The notes: a model not told the origin generated them from the sequence alone. A stretch of 64,000 nt of DNA from Arthrobacter sp. ISL-85 (GCF_018613675.1 NZ_JAGGPQ010000019.1:1-64000); one strand, 5' to 3'. Numbered from the stretch's first letter, positions 43,259 through 52,751 are shown. A program made the numbers and translations.

Positions 43259-44593
43259 TTAGACCGGGTTGGGCCGGGAAAGCAGGGTGTTGGTGCGCTT
43301 CTCGAAGGCGGCCCAGCCGTCCGCTGCCTTGTCGCGTCCAAGGAGGACGTTCTGTACGTTGTCCGCAAAGTAGGTCTGCCAGTCCGAACCCGAGCCGCTG
43401 AACCACGCCTCGGGGTCATAGGCAATGACGTCCGCGGCATTGGAGTAGTGTGCCTGGGGGATGAGGGCCTTGTAGGCCTGTGACTGGACCACCGGCTGGT
43501 AGGCAGGAATGTGTCCGGCCTCCGCCCAGGAGAGTGATCCCTTGAGGATGTCGCTGACGAACTTGTAGACATCCCGGCGCTTCGCTTCGTCCACGTTCAG
43601 CTGCCGTGGCAGGACGAACGAATGGGAGTCCGCGTAGGCAGCCGGTGTGCCGTAGAGCGTGGGGATGGTTGCGGCGTCCACCGGGAGGCCTGCCTTCTTC
43701 ATCGTCGGCAGTTCCCAGACCCCGCTGAACAGCATGCCGGAGCTGCCACGGGCGAATTCCGCGATGCCGGTGCTGATGTCGCCGCTCTTGGCGGCGATGG
43801 TGTCATCGAACAGCGATGCCATGAATTCCAGCGACTCCACGGCGGCGTCCCGATCGACCTTCATCGGCTGGCCGGGGGTCAGTTCCATATCCGCACCGTG
43901 CTGTTTGTAGAGCGTGTAGAAGAGCCGCCACATCTGGGATCCACTGCCCAGGTACCCAAAGGACAACCCATGGGCTTGGGTAACCTTCTGCATTTCCTTG
44001 GCCATCGCCATGAACTCCTGCGGGGACTTCACTTCCTGCAGTTGTCCGTTGCCGGCCACGACACCGGCTTTGCGGGCCACGTCCGTGTTGTAGAACATGA
44101 TGAACGGATGGGAATCCAGGGCGATGGAGAACACTTTGCCGTTCTGCTGGCTCTTCTGCCAGATTCGCGGGGCGAAGTCAGCAGCGGTGACGCCGTGCTC
44201 CGCCAGCAGCGAGAGGTCCCAGGGGTCGATCAGGCCGCCTGGAGCGTAGCCCGGAACCCGGCTGGCATGCATGATCGCCATCTCCGGCGGACGTCCGCCT
44301 GCCGAGGCCATGGCGAGTTTCGTGTAGTAGGGCGGGCCCCAGGCAAGCACTGTCGGATGCACCTTGAAGTCGGGGTTGGCCTTGTTGGCGGCGTCGATCA
44401 TGGCCTGCATCTTGATGCCGTCACCGCCGGACAGGAGATGCCAGAACTGGATATCCCGGGGAGCCGCGGCGGATGCATTTCCGCCGCACCCGGACAAGGT
44501 GGCCGCAGCGAGCACGCTTCCCAATGCTGCGGTTCCGGACAGTAGCCGGCGCCTTGACAGCTGCCTGGCTTCGAAAAAATCAAACTGCTTCAC
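43259..44593 (-). CDS. Arabinoside-binding lipoprotein of ABC importer
   Basis: A 444-residue family 1 solute-binding protein. The signal region has a twin-arginine motif LSRRRLLSG (about 12-20) and a lipobox LSGC (Cys near residue 36), so Tat export with lipid anchoring is likely. The mature part begins with IQFWHLLSGGDG, typical of sugar binders. The GTG start has an AAAGGAG ribosome-binding site. The gene leads the arabinoside operon and lies downstream of an 18-bp LacI-type operator. Confidence 0.92.
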   Translation of the reverse strand: MKQFDFFEARQLSRRRLLSGTAALGSVLAAATLSGCGGNASAAAPRDIQFWHLLSGGDGIKMQAMIDAANKANPDFKVHPTVLAWGPPYYTKLAMASAGGRPPEMAIMHASRVPGYAPGGLIDPWDLSLLAEHGVTAADFAPRIWQKSQQNGKVFSIALDSHPFIMFYNTDVARKAGVVAGNGQLQEVKSPQEFMAMAKEMQKVTQAHGLSFGYLGSGSQMWRLFYTLYKQHGADMELTPGQPMKVDRDAAVESLEFMASLFDDTIAAKSGDISTGIAEFARGSSGMLFSGVWELPTMKKAGLPVDAATIPTLYGTPAAYADSHSFVLPRQLNVDEAKRRDVYKFVSDILKGSLSWAEAGHIPAYQPVVQSQAYKALIPQAHYSNAADVIAYDPEAWFSGSGSDWQTYFADNVQNVLLGRDKAADGWAAFEKRTNTLLSRPNPV

Positions 44594-44702
44594 CCGTCAC
44601 TCCTTTGGATGGGTCCGCTGAAAGTCATTCCGTTGCCACAACCGTTGCTGACCGGATGTCCCCCATCGCGGCCCAACAGCTCCCGGTGTGACGCACGCCT
44701 CA

Positions 44703-44720
44703 CATTACATCGATGTAATG
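44703..44720. promoter_or_regulatory. LacI-type operator of the arabinoside operon
   Basis: CATTACATC-GATGTAATG, an 18-bp perfect palindrome with a CG centre, 110 bases before the binding-protein start. It is the probable target of the LacI regulator encoded at 44811. Confidence 0.75.
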
Positions 44721-44810
44721 GCTCATGCAATGGATAATTGTTAGCGTTCGCAAAGTGAGCTCGGGGTCTCGCTTAGCAGTCCATCCAGAAGCCGGCGCCG
44801 CCTGCAGGAC

Positions 44811-45812
44811 CTAGGATGAAGTGCTCTCCCGCTCCACGACTTCGTAATCGATGGCCACCACCCGCTGCGGGCCCTCACGGTCCTGCATCCGTTCCGTGAG
44901 CAGGCGCAGGGCCTCACTGGCCACCCGGCGCTTGTCAAAGGAAACGGTTGTCAGGGATGGCACCGCGTACCTCGCGTCGGCAATGTCGTCGAAGCCGGCG
45001 ACAGCAACGTCGTCGGGAACCCGCAGGCCCCGCTTCCACAACACGCTAAGGGCACCGATGGCCATGGAATCGGTGAAACAGAAAAGTGCCTCAGGCACCG
45101 GGCGCACCTCAAGATAAGCGGTCAGTGCACGGGCTGCCGCATCCGGGCTCCACTTTTCGCACGGGATGATCAACGACTCATCCCACGCAATGCCGAGTTC
45201 CTCAAGCGCGGCCTGGTACCCACGGGTGCGAAGGATGGCCGCCGCAGAACCACGTCCCCCGGCAGCTCCCAGGATCGCAATGCGGCGCCTGCCTGTCCTG
45301 CCGAGCGCCAGTGTCATGTCGCGGGCGGCGGCGACGCTGTCCACCCATACACGGTCCGCCAGTTTCTGGGACACCTCCCCAAGCAGGACCACTGGAGGCA
45401 GGGTGACGCCAACTTTGACAGCGCTCTCGTCCAGTACCACCGGGTTCAGGATGAGCCCGTCTATCAGGTTGGACCGTGCGCGTGACATCAATTCGTACTC
45501 GCGGGCGGGGTCGGAACCCGTCTCCTCGATTTGCACGCTCCAGCCCTGTTCGTGGGCTACTTCCACCACGCTGTGGGCAATTTCGGCTGAATAGGGTGTG
45601 CCCAGGTCCGGCAACGCCAGGGCGATGACGCCCGACCTGCCGTTGCGCAGTCCCCGGGCTGAGAGGTTGGGAACGTAATCCAGTTCCGCCATGGCCTGCT
45701 CCACCTTGAGCTTGGTGGGGCCGCTGACGGGGACAATTCCGTTCATGACGTTCGAGACCGTCTTCGGCGAAACTCCCGCGAGGCGCGCGACGTCCTTGAC
45801 CGTTGCGCGCAA
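44811..45812 (-). CDS. LacI family transcriptional regulator of the arabinoside operon
   Basis: A 333-residue repressor. The HTH TVKDVARLAGVSPKTVSNVMNG (about 4-25) and hinge helix YVPNLSARGL are followed by the effector domain (LALPDLGTPYSAEI, GFDDIADARY). The start appears to be a TTG at 45812, with AAGGGGG 5-6 bases upstream; no ATG or GTG gives a complete HTH. A TATAAA -10-like element lies about 45 bases upstream. The gene is immediately upstream of the importer genes in the same direction, with the operator between them. Confidence 0.9.
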   Translation of the reverse strand: MRATVKDVARLAGVSPKTVSNVMNGIVPVSGPTKLKVEQAMAELDYVPNLSARGLRNGRSGVIALALPDLGTPYSAEIAHSVVEVAHEQGWSVQIEETGSDPAREYELMSRARSNLIDGLILNPVVLDESAVKVGVTLPPVVLLGEVSQKLADRVWVDSVAAARDMTLALGRTGRRRIAILGAAGGRGSAAAILRTRGYQAALEELGIAWDESLIIPCEKWSPDAAARALTAYLEVRPVPEALFCFTDSMAIGALSVLWKRGLRVPDDVAVAGFDDIADARYAVPSLTTVSFDKRRVASEALRLLTERMQDREGPQRVVAIDYEVVERESTSS

Positions 45813-45873
45813 GCGCGCCCCCTTGCTCCCGGTGTGGCTTTGCTAACGAGTTTATACTCCGGCTCCGGGAGGG

Positions 45874-46785
45874 TCAGCGTTCGCGCTGGTGGTCCCCCGC
45901 CACGGTCTTGGCGGCCTCGACCTCAAGCATGAGCCTGCCGTCCTCTTCGACCAGGGTTGGCTGGTACACGTGGGGCTTCCGCTTGTAGCTCAGGTAGGCG
46001 ATGCAGCCGTTGGCGGTGGCCATCTTCTCGAGCATGATTTCGGAGCCGGGGACAAGCAGTTCGCCCAGGGGACGGCCCACGGTGTTCTCCTGGCCTGCCT
46101 CGTCACCGAGCGCGGTGGTGTTGCGTTCCTTTACCACCTGCGCGGCGTTGACCCACCTGCCCCACACGCCCTTGCCCTCAAGCAGCGAAGGTTCCTGGCC
46201 AAGCGGCTGGGTGGCCGCAAAGTAGCGGGTGTCGAACCGGCGGTGCGCAAAGTCAGGGCTGCGCCAGTTGACGAGGGGCTTGAGCAGGTCGGTGCGCAGG
46301 GAAAGCCCGCGCTTGCCCAGGACCTGGGCAAGCGTCTTCTCCTGGTCCGCGACGGCTACACGTGCGCGCATCCATTCGGAAGTGGAGGTTGCTTCGACCG
46401 TATTGGACATGTCCGGACCAGCCAGCAGGATGCCTGTTTCCTCGAAGAGTTCCCGGACGGCACCCACCACGTGGCGCCGCGCCAGCCCGACGTCATTCGT
46501 TCCCATCTGCTCAGCCCAATGCTGCGGCGACGGGCCCAGCCAGCCCATGGCCTCGTCGTCGGACGGGTCAAGGGAGCCGCCCGGGAAGGCGAGGACCCCC
46601 AGCGGCGAGGAGCCGGGGCGGTAACCCACCCACGTCTCCAGGCCGGTCGGGGAATCCCGCAGGAGGACTACGGATGATGCATAGCGTGCGGCCCTGGGGG
46701 TCCGCTCGCCGTGTTCGAGCCAGCTTTGAGCTGCCCCTTCAAGATCCTGGGGCAGTGCAAAAAGGCGTCGTGCGAGGTGCGGCAA
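45874..46785 (-). CDS. NUDIX hydrolase (NUDT19-like)
   Basis: A 303-residue NUDIX protein. The Nudix box is split, as in the NUDT19/RP2p group: FPGGSLDP is followed by an insertion of about 35 residues before AVRELFEETGILLAG. NUDT19 enzymes act on CoA or related nucleotides; the substrate here is not known. The likely start is a TTG at 46785 without a clear ribosome-binding site, 15 bases after the RidA stop, so it is probably translated as part of the RidA operon. Confidence 0.85.
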   Translation of the reverse strand: MPHLARRLFALPQDLEGAAQSWLEHGERTPRAARYASSVVLLRDSPTGLETWVGYRPGSSPLGVLAFPGGSLDPSDDEAMGWLGPSPQHWAEQMGTNDVGLARRHVVGAVRELFEETGILLAGPDMSNTVEATSTSEWMRARVAVADQEKTLAQVLGKRGLSLRTDLLKPLVNWRSPDFAHRRFDTRYFAATQPLGQEPSLLEGKGVWGRWVNAAQVVKERNTTALGDEAGQENTVGRPLGELLVPGSEIMLEKMATANGCIAYLSYKRKPHVYQPTLVEEDGRLMLEVEAAKTVAGDHQRER

Positions 46786-46800
46786 GGGAAGTGTCCGGTC

Positions 46801-47334
46801 TTAGCTGAATTCGGCGATCAGCTCGACCTCTACGGGAGAGTCGAGCGGAAGAACGGCAACGCCGACGGCGGAACGGGCGTGCTGCCCGGCCTCGCCAAGG
46901 ACGCGGCCCAGCAGTTCCGAGGCGCCATTGACCACAGCGGGCTGGCCCGTGAACGAGGGGTCTGAGGAAACGAATCCCACAACCTTGACGATGCGGGTGA
47001 TCCGGTCCAGGTCCCCGATGACGCTCTTGACGGCGGCCAGGGCGTTGACAGCGCAGACGGCCGCGTAGCGCTGGGCGTCCTCGGGGGAAACGGTGGGCTC
47101 GTCGGCGAACCCTTCCGTGCCGGCGGACACCTTGCCCGTAGCTTCGAGTTTGCCGTTAATAAACGGCAGCTGGCCCGAGGTGTAGACATGGCTGCCGGAG
47201 ACGACGGCGGGAACGTAGGAGGCTACCGGGGCGGCAACCTCCGGGAGGGTGAGTCCAAGTTCCGCGAGGCGCTGCTCGACGGCGGATACCGGCGCCGTTG
47301 CGGCGCTGGACTGGGCTTCTGCGGGCGTGCTCAT
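46801..47334 (-). CDS. RidA family protein
   Basis: A 177-residue member of the YjgF/RidA family, which deaminates reactive enamine/imine intermediates. It has a longer N-terminal part (about 30 residues, alanine-rich) and the core AAPVASYVPAVVSGSHVYTSGQ. The catalytic arginine of canonical RidA (in an IEIECVAR-type ending) is not present: the C-terminus reads SPVEVELIAEFS. It therefore belongs to one of the Rid subgroups of uncertain activity. A GGGAGAAG ribosome-binding site lies in the end of the upstream DUF4177 gene. Confidence 0.85.
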   Translation of the reverse strand: MSTPAEAQSSAATAPVSAVEQRLAELGLTLPEVAAPVASYVPAVVSGSHVYTSGQLPFINGKLEATGKVSAGTEGFADEPTVSPEDAQRYAAVCAVNALAAVKSVIGDLDRITRIVKVVGFVSSDPSFTGQPAVVNGASELLGRVLGEAGQHARSAVGVAVLPLDSPVEVELIAEFS

Positions 47335-47335
47335 G

Positions 47336-47491
47336 CTACTGCTTCTCCCTTTTAAGGTAGGCGACAAGGCCGTTGCCGTCCGGTCCGGGGACTACCTGGA
47401 CGAGCTCCCAGCCGTCCTCTCCCCACTGGTCCAGGATCTGCTTTGTGGCGTGGATGATGAGCGGAATCGTCGCGTACTCCCATTTGGTCAT
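47336..47491 (-). CDS. DUF4177-type small protein
   Basis: A 51-residue protein starting MTKWEYATIPLI and containing WGEDGWELVQVVPGPDG, the DUF4177 core. Function unknown. The ATG is 7 bases after a TACGCT -10 box, so the message is probably leaderless. It is the first gene of the DUF4177-RidA-NUDIX operon and ends one base before the RidA start. Confidence 0.8.
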   Translation of the reverse strand: MTKWEYATIPLIIHATKQILDQWGEDGWELVQVVPGPDGNGLVAYLKREKQ

Positions 47492-47498
47492 GAGAGAA

Positions 47499-47521
47499 AG
47501 CGTAGCCCTTGCCGGTAAAGT
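47499..47521. promoter_or_regulatory. Back-to-back leaderless promoters
   Basis: Minus-strand TACGCT (47499-47504, 7 bases before the DUF4177 ATG) and plus-strand TAAAGT (47516-47521, 7 bases before the penicillin-binding-protein ATG). The -10 boxes are 11 bases apart in a 37-base intergenic region, so each -35 region lies inside the other gene. Confidence 0.55.
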
Positions 47522-47528
47522 GGAAAAC

Positions 47529-49859
47529 ATGGCCCCTCGCAACAACCCCTTATTCGACACTGCCACCACGCTGGGTAAGGTCCTTCTTTTCCTTGGTGTG
47601 AGCGCGATTTGCGGCGTCCTCGTGGCGGGCCTGCTGGTCCCTGCCGCAGCCGTCTCCGGCAGTGCCGCAAGCGGTTCGATCGATTTCTTCGATTCCCTTC
47701 CAGCGGAACTGAAGGTTGATCCGCCGAGCCAGACCACCAGGATTTTGGCTGCGGACGGCAGCGAGATCGCCAGCGTGTATAAGGAGAACCGCACCAAGGT
47801 TCCGCTGGACCAGATCTCACCGAACATGAAGAACGCCATCATCGCGGTGGAGGACAGCAGGTTCTACGAGCACGGCGGTGTGGACACCACCGGCATCCTC
47901 CGCGCGCTGGTCGCCACGGCCCGCGGCAACAAGCAGGGTGCGTCCACCATCACGCAGCAGTACGTCAACAACGTGCTCAACGCGAATTTGGCCGCTGCCG
48001 GCGAAGAGGACCAGATCAAGCTCAATGGCGTCAACAAGGGCGTGGGCGACAAACTCCGCGAAATGAAGCTCTCCATCGCGCTGGAGAAGGACTTCACCAA
48101 GGACCAGATCCTTGAGGGCTACCTGAATATCGTTTTCTTCAACCGCGACGCCTATGGCATTGAGGCAGCGTCCCACTACTTCTTCAGCACCACAGCCAAG
48201 GATCTGACCCTGCCTCAGGCAGCCCTCCTTGCGGGCTTGGTGAACAGCCCCTCCGCTTTCGACCCCATCACGAACCCGGAGAAGTCCAAGCAGCGCCGTG
48301 ACCTGGTACTGGGCCTGATGAAGGACCAGGGCAAGATCACCGCGGCGGACTATGAGGCCGCTGTAGCCACCCCCGTGGAGCCCAAGGTGACCCAGCCAAA
48401 GCAGGGCTGCGCCTATGCCGCCTCTGCCCCGTATTTCTGTGACTACGTGCTGCACCTGCTGGAGAACAACCCCGCATACGGAGCGGAGGTCAAGGACCGC
48501 CAGCGCCTGATTTACGGCGGGGGCCTGACCATCACCACCACGCTGGACCCGAAGGCGGAGGCAGTAGCGCAGGAGCAGGTGAACGCGGCTGCCGGAGCCA
48601 ACCCCGATAAATGGGGCGCCGCGTTGGTCTCCGTTCAGCCAGGCACGGGCAAGATCGTCTCCATGGCCCAGAACACCTCGTTCCTGCCGGGTCCGGGAGG
48701 TTTCGATTCACAGGTCAACTTCAACGTGGACAAGCTGGACAAGGACGGGAACGACCTCAACGGCATGGGCGGCGCACAGCCGGGTTCCACCATGAAGCCC
48801 TTCACCTTCGCTGAATGGCTGAATGAGGGCAAGAGCATGAACACCGTGGTGAATGCCGCCCAGCGCGTCTACCCGCTGAACTTCCCGTGGCGGGACTCGT
48901 GCGGCAAGGTCAACGGCGCGTACAACACGGCCCAGAAGTCGCTGGGCGCGGCTGACGACCTGCAGAACGCCGAGCCCCAGTGGTACAGGCCAATGCCCGT
49001 ACTGGAAGGCCTGTATCAGTCGATCAATACGGCGACGTTCGCTTCGGCCGCCCAGCTCGACTTCTGCGGCATCCAGAAGATCGTGGATGCTGTGGGGCTG
49101 CACAGCGGCCTGCCCGCCGCGGACGGTACGCCGAACCCGCCGATCGACATGATGACCTTGGGCAACCTGCTCGGATCCACGCAGACTGCTCCCCTCACGA
49201 TGGCCACCGCCTTCGCCACGTTCGCCAATGACGGAAAGTACTGCGAACCCATCGCCATTACGTCGGTCACCGATGCAAGCGGCAAGCAACTGCCGGCGCA
49301 ATCCACCAGTTGCCGGGACGCCCTAAAACCGGAAGTTGCCCGCGGCGTGAACTATGCGCTGCAGGAAGTCATGAACCGGGGATCCGGCGCCCTGATCGTG
49401 CCACGCCTTTCCACCAAAACCACCTTCCCCATTGGCGGCAAGACCGGTACGTCCAACAACAACGGCTCCACCTGGGTGGTGGGCCACACGACGGGCCTGG
49501 CAACAGCTGCCTGGTACGGCGATCCGTTGGGCGCGCAGGACCGGGCCGGCCAGAACGTGACCATCAATGGGAAGTTCTACTCATCAATCGACGGTTACCA
49601 GATTGCAGGCCCCATTTTCTCGAAGTACATGCTGCAGGTGGCCCCCGCCTACGGAACGAACCCGTTCCCCGCGCCGCCGAGCAACATGATCAACGGCACC
49701 ACGGGCTCCGCGCCGGCACAGACCGCTCCGCAGGCCACCCGGGCTCCTCTCGCGCCGGCACCCCAGGCACCCGCCACCCAGGCGCCGGCCCCGGCTCCAG
49801 CTCCGGCCCCGGCTCCAAGCAGCAATGGAAATGGGAACAATGGAAAGGGAAACGGCTAA
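47529..49859 (+). CDS. Class A penicillin-binding protein (transglycosylase/transpeptidase)
   Basis: A 776-residue bifunctional peptidoglycan synthase. A single N-terminal helix (about 13-40) anchors it. The GT51 transglycosylase domain has AVEDSRFYEHGGVD (catalytic glutamate, about 105) and GASTITQQYVNN. The transpeptidase has the serine in STMKPF, the SIN element in LYQSINTATF and the KTG motif in GGKTGTSNN. The C-terminus is a proline/alanine-rich tail followed by SSNGNGNNGKGNG, common in actinobacterial PonA. It starts at 47529, 7 bases after a TAAAGT -10 box. The phosphoesterase gene follows 6 bases later. Confidence 0.95.
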   Translation: MAPRNNPLFDTATTLGKVLLFLGVSAICGVLVAGLLVPAAAVSGSAASGSIDFFDSLPAELKVDPPSQTTRILAADGSEIASVYKENRTKVPLDQISPNMKNAIIAVEDSRFYEHGGVDTTGILRALVATARGNKQGASTITQQYVNNVLNANLAAAGEEDQIKLNGVNKGVGDKLREMKLSIALEKDFTKDQILEGYLNIVFFNRDAYGIEAASHYFFSTTAKDLTLPQAALLAGLVNSPSAFDPITNPEKSKQRRDLVLGLMKDQGKITAADYEAAVATPVEPKVTQPKQGCAYAASAPYFCDYVLHLLENNPAYGAEVKDRQRLIYGGGLTITTTLDPKAEAVAQEQVNAAAGANPDKWGAALVSVQPGTGKIVSMAQNTSFLPGPGGFDSQVNFNVDKLDKDGNDLNGMGGAQPGSTMKPFTFAEWLNEGKSMNTVVNAAQRVYPLNFPWRDSCGKVNGAYNTAQKSLGAADDLQNAEPQWYRPMPVLEGLYQSINTATFASAAQLDFCGIQKIVDAVGLHSGLPAADGTPNPPIDMMTLGNLLGSTQTAPLTMATAFATFANDGKYCEPIAITSVTDASGKQLPAQSTSCRDALKPEVARGVNYALQEVMNRGSGALIVPRLSTKTTFPIGGKTGTSNNNGSTWVVGHTTGLATAAWYGDPLGAQDRAGQNVTINGKFYSSIDGYQIAGPIFSKYMLQVAPAYGTNPFPAPPSNMINGTTGSAPAQTAPQATRAPLAPAPQAPATQAPAPAPAPAPAPSSNGNGNNGKGNG

Positions 49860-49865
49860 GCGCGC

Positions 49866-50810
49866 ATGAGCATCGATAGCCTGGCAAGCCGCGCCCGATC
49901 GATCGGGCGCGGCTTTGCCGTCACTGCAGGCGCCGGGGCCGCTGCCGGAATGGCGGCTTTCGGGTATGGCCTGTGGGAGAAGAACCAGTTCGTCCTCCGC
50001 GAAGAGGCCCTGGCCATCCTTCCTCCCGGCCGGGAACCGTTCCGCATCCTGCACCTGAGCGATATCCACTTCGTGCCCGGGCAGAAGAAGAAGGCTGATT
50101 GGCTTGAGTCGCTGGCAGACCTTCGGCCGGACCTGGTGGTCAACACTGGAGACAACCTCAGCCACGTCAAGGCAGTGGACCCGCTGCTGGCTGCCTTGAA
50201 GCCGCTGCTGCAGTTCCCCGGCGTCTTTGTCCCAGGCTCCAACGACTACTTCGCGCCCAGCCCGAAGAATCCCGCGTCTTACCTGCTGGGACCGTCCAAG
50301 GTGAAGCCCAAGCCGGTTGCCTTGGACTGGCCGCGGCTGCGTTCGGGGTTCGGCATGAGCGGCTGGGTGGACCTGACCAACCGTAACCAGTCACTGGTGC
50401 TCAACCGCATGCGCTTCGACTTCTCCGGTGTCGATGACCCGCACCTGAAACGGGAACGGTACGCCGGCTGGCCCCGCGGAACGGTCAGCCAGGATGCGAA
50501 CGACCACCTGAGGGTCGCAGTCATCCATGCGCCGTACCAGCGGGTGCTGGACCACTTTACGGAGAGCGGGGCGGACCTCCTGTTGGCGGGCCACACGCAC
50601 GGCGGACAGCTGTGCATCCCCGGGTATGGCGCCATCATTGCCAACTGTGACATCCCCACGTGGCGCGCCAAGGGCCTTAACGACTGGTCGAGCAACGGAA
50701 GCACGACGCCGGTCAACGTCTCCGGCGGCATCGGCACCTCGCGCTTTGCCCCGGTAAGGATCGCCTGCAAGCCGGAGGCCGTCCTGCTGACCCTGACGTC
50801 CCGCAGCTGA
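49866..50810 (+). CDS. Membrane-associated metallophosphoesterase
   Basis: A 314-residue calcineurin-like phosphoesterase. An N-terminal hydrophobic segment (about 18-36) may anchor it to the membrane. The metal-binding motifs are LSDIHF (about 64-69), NTGDN (about 95-99), GSNDY (about 119-123; usually GNHD) and AGHTHGGQ (about 239-246). Many such proteins next to class A penicillin-binding genes are thought to act on cell-envelope intermediates; the substrate here is unknown. It is probably co-transcribed with the penicillin-binding gene. Confidence 0.88.
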   Translation: MSIDSLASRARSIGRGFAVTAGAGAAAGMAAFGYGLWEKNQFVLREEALAILPPGREPFRILHLSDIHFVPGQKKKADWLESLADLRPDLVVNTGDNLSHVKAVDPLLAALKPLLQFPGVFVPGSNDYFAPSPKNPASYLLGPSKVKPKPVALDWPRLRSGFGMSGWVDLTNRNQSLVLNRMRFDFSGVDDPHLKRERYAGWPRGTVSQDANDHLRVAVIHAPYQRVLDHFTESGADLLLAGHTHGGQLCIPGYGAIIANCDIPTWRAKGLNDWSSNGSTTPVNVSGGIGTSRFAPVRIACKPEAVLLTLTSRS

Positions 50811-50866
50811 CTCGCGCATTACACCCTGCAATAACTGGGCAAGCTGTAAGCGGCCGCCAGCATCCC

Positions 50867-50882
50867 TGTGAATCGTCTCACC
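50867..50882. promoter_or_regulatory. GlxR/Crp-like site before the ABC exporter
   Basis: TGTGA-ATCGTC-TCACC, matching 9 of 10 half-site positions. A candidate -10 TAGGGT lies at 50891-50896, so the site would overlap the -35 region and suggest repression. Confidence 0.45.
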
Positions 50883-50942
50883 ACATGGCATAGGGTTGTT
50901 GCCAGAGGAAACTACATTCGTTTTAGAGCTTGAGAAGCGGGC

Positions 50943-52751
50943 ATGGCCAAGCAGACTCCCTTTTTCCGATCCATCAGCCGCCTTTATCCGCATGTGCGGC
51001 CCATAATCCCAAGGCTCGTGCTGGGCCTGCTGTGCGCCCTCATGGCCAGCATCGTGGCATTAACCATCCCCCAGGTGCTGCGGGTCCTGGTCAACACCGC
51101 ACTGCAGCCCGGTGGTACAGCGGAAGCAGTCTGGACTGCTGCCGGCGTCATCCTGGTGCTGGGCATCGCTGAGGCGGGTCTGGTGGCACTGCGGCGGCAG
51201 TTCGTTATCAACCCGGCCACCACCGTGGAAACCCGGATGCGGGTATCACTCTATGACCACCTCCAGGAACTGACAGTCTCATTCCACGACCGCTGGGGCT
51301 CCGGGCAGCTGCTTTCCCGGGCCATGACGGACCTGAACTTCCTGCGGCGGTGGATGGCCTTCGGCGCCATCATGCTTGTGGTAACCACCCTTACGGTGAT
51401 CATTGGCATCGTGGCCATGTTCGCCATGAGCTGGCAGCTGGCCCTGATCTTCCTTGCCGCTGCCGTTCCCATCACCATCAACAGCTTCCGGTTCCGCACC
51501 CGGTTCAGCAAGGTGGCGCGCCGGAGCCAGGACCAGGCCGGCGACCTTGCAACCACAGTGGAGGAATCCGTCCACGGCATTCGCGTACTCAAGGCGTTCG
51601 GCCGCAGCCGCGAAGCGCTGGAAAACTTCAACGAGCAGGCAGAGGAACTGCGCCAGACGGAGATCGAAAAGGCGCGCCACCAGGCAACGTTCACCATGGT
51701 GGTCACCCTGCTTCCCGAACTCGCGCTGGGAGCCGGCCTGGTGGTGGGCGTCATGCTGTGCGCCAGCGGTCAACTGAGCATCGGCTCGCTGGTGGCGTTC
51801 TTCGCCACCGCGGCGGTCATCGCCTCCCCTGTGGAGTTCTCCGGCATGCTGCTGGCCATGGCACTCACTGCCAAGACCGCTGTCGACCGCCATTACGAAG
51901 TGATGGATACGCGGAACACCATCACCAGCCCGGCGGAGCCCCGGCGCCCGGGTGAACTGGCCGGTGCCCTCCACTTCAACAACGCGACCTTCGCCTTTGA
52001 GGACGCCCCGGAAAAGCCGATCCTCAAGGACATCAGCCTTGACGTTCGTCCAGGGGAAACCATGGCCTTGGTGGGCATCACCGGAAGCGGCAAGAGTGCG
52101 CTGATCCAGCTGGTGCCCCGCCTGTACGACGTGACCAGCGGCGCCATCAGCATCGACGGTGTCGACATCCGGGAGTTCGACGTGGAGGAGCTGCGAAGGA
52201 CCGTGGGGGTTGCCTTCGAGGACACCACGCTCTTCTCCAACTCGGTGCGGGACAACGTCCTGCTCGGGGCCCCTGTGCGCACCGAGGAGGTCCTGGACGA
52301 AGCCCTCGACGTGGCGCAGGCCCACTTCGCGTATTCCCTGCCCCAAGGCGTGGACACGCTGATCGGAGAGGAAGGCCTGAGCCTGTCCGGCGGCCAGCGG
52401 CAGCGCATTGCCCTGGCACGCGCCATTGCCGCCCGCCCGCGCGTCCTGGTCTTGGATGATCCGCTGTCCGCCCTGGACGTCCACACCGAGGAACTGGTGG
52501 AGGCACGCCTCCGGGAGGTCCTGAGGGACACCACCACGCTGATCGTGGCCCACCGGCCGTCAACCGTGGCCCTCGCAGACCGGGTCGCGCTGCTGGAGGA
52601 CGGCCGGATTGCCGCGGTCGGAACGCACACTGAACTACTGGCCGGCAACCAGCACTACCGCTACGTCATCGCCAGCCTGGACCGGGAGCCGCGCGACCTG
52701 GACTCCGAACTCTCGGCGCTTGAGGACCAGGCTGAGGAAGTGATCCGATGA
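50943..52751 (+). CDS. ABC exporter half-transporter with degenerate Walker B
   Basis: A 602-residue type IV ABC exporter subunit with six predicted transmembrane helices (about 20-310) and a C-terminal nucleotide-binding domain. Walker A is [10 protein letters not shown], the signature is [11 protein letters not shown], and Walker B is [12 protein letters not shown], where the catalytic glutamate after the aspartate is replaced by aspartate. This is the degenerate pattern of heterodimeric exporters such as TM287/288. It overlaps the next gene by 4 bases. The substrate is unknown: lipids, drugs or peptides are possible. Confidence 0.92.
   Translation: MAKQTPFFRSISRLYPHVRPIIPRLVLGLLCALMASIVALTIPQVLRVLVNTALQPGGTAEAVWTAAGVILVLGIAEAGLVALRRQFVINPATTVETRMRVSLYDHLQELTVSFHDRWGSGQLLSRAMTDLNFLRRWMAFGAIMLVVTTLTVIIGIVAMFAMSWQLALIFLAAAVPITINSFRFRTRFSKVARRSQDQAGDLATTVEESVHGIRVLKAFGRSREALENFNEQAEELRQTEIEKARHQATFTMVVTLLPELALGAGLVVGVMLCASGQLSIGSLVAFFATAAVIASPVEFSGMLLAMALTAKTAVDRHYEVMDTRNTITSPAEPRRPGELAGALHFNNATFAFEDAPEKPILKDISLDVRPGETMALVGITGSGKSALIQLVPRLYDVTSGAISIDGVDIREFDVEELRRTVGVAFEDTTLFSNSVRDNVLLGAPVRTEEVLDEALDVAQAHFAYSLPQGVDTLIGEEGLSLSGGQRQRIALARAIAARPRVLVLDDPLSALDVHTEELVEARLREVLRDTTTLIVAHRPSTVALADRVALLEDGRIAAVGTHTELLAGNQHYRYVIASLDREPRDLDSELSALEDQAEEVIR

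Noticed and set aside
44687..44704. TGTGA and TCACA half-sites next to the arabinoside operator
   Set aside because: The spacer is 8 bases, not the 6 required for Crp/GlxR dimers, so I did not call it a GlxR site.
44741..44757. Second LacI-like operator (GTTAGCGTTCGCAAA region)
   Set aside because: Only partial symmetry and no CG centre; much weaker than the perfect palindrome at 44703.
50943..52751. ABC half-transporter as a decayed gene because of its Walker B change
   Set aside because: The aspartate replacement is typical for one subunit of heterodimeric exporters, and the rest of the domain is intact.
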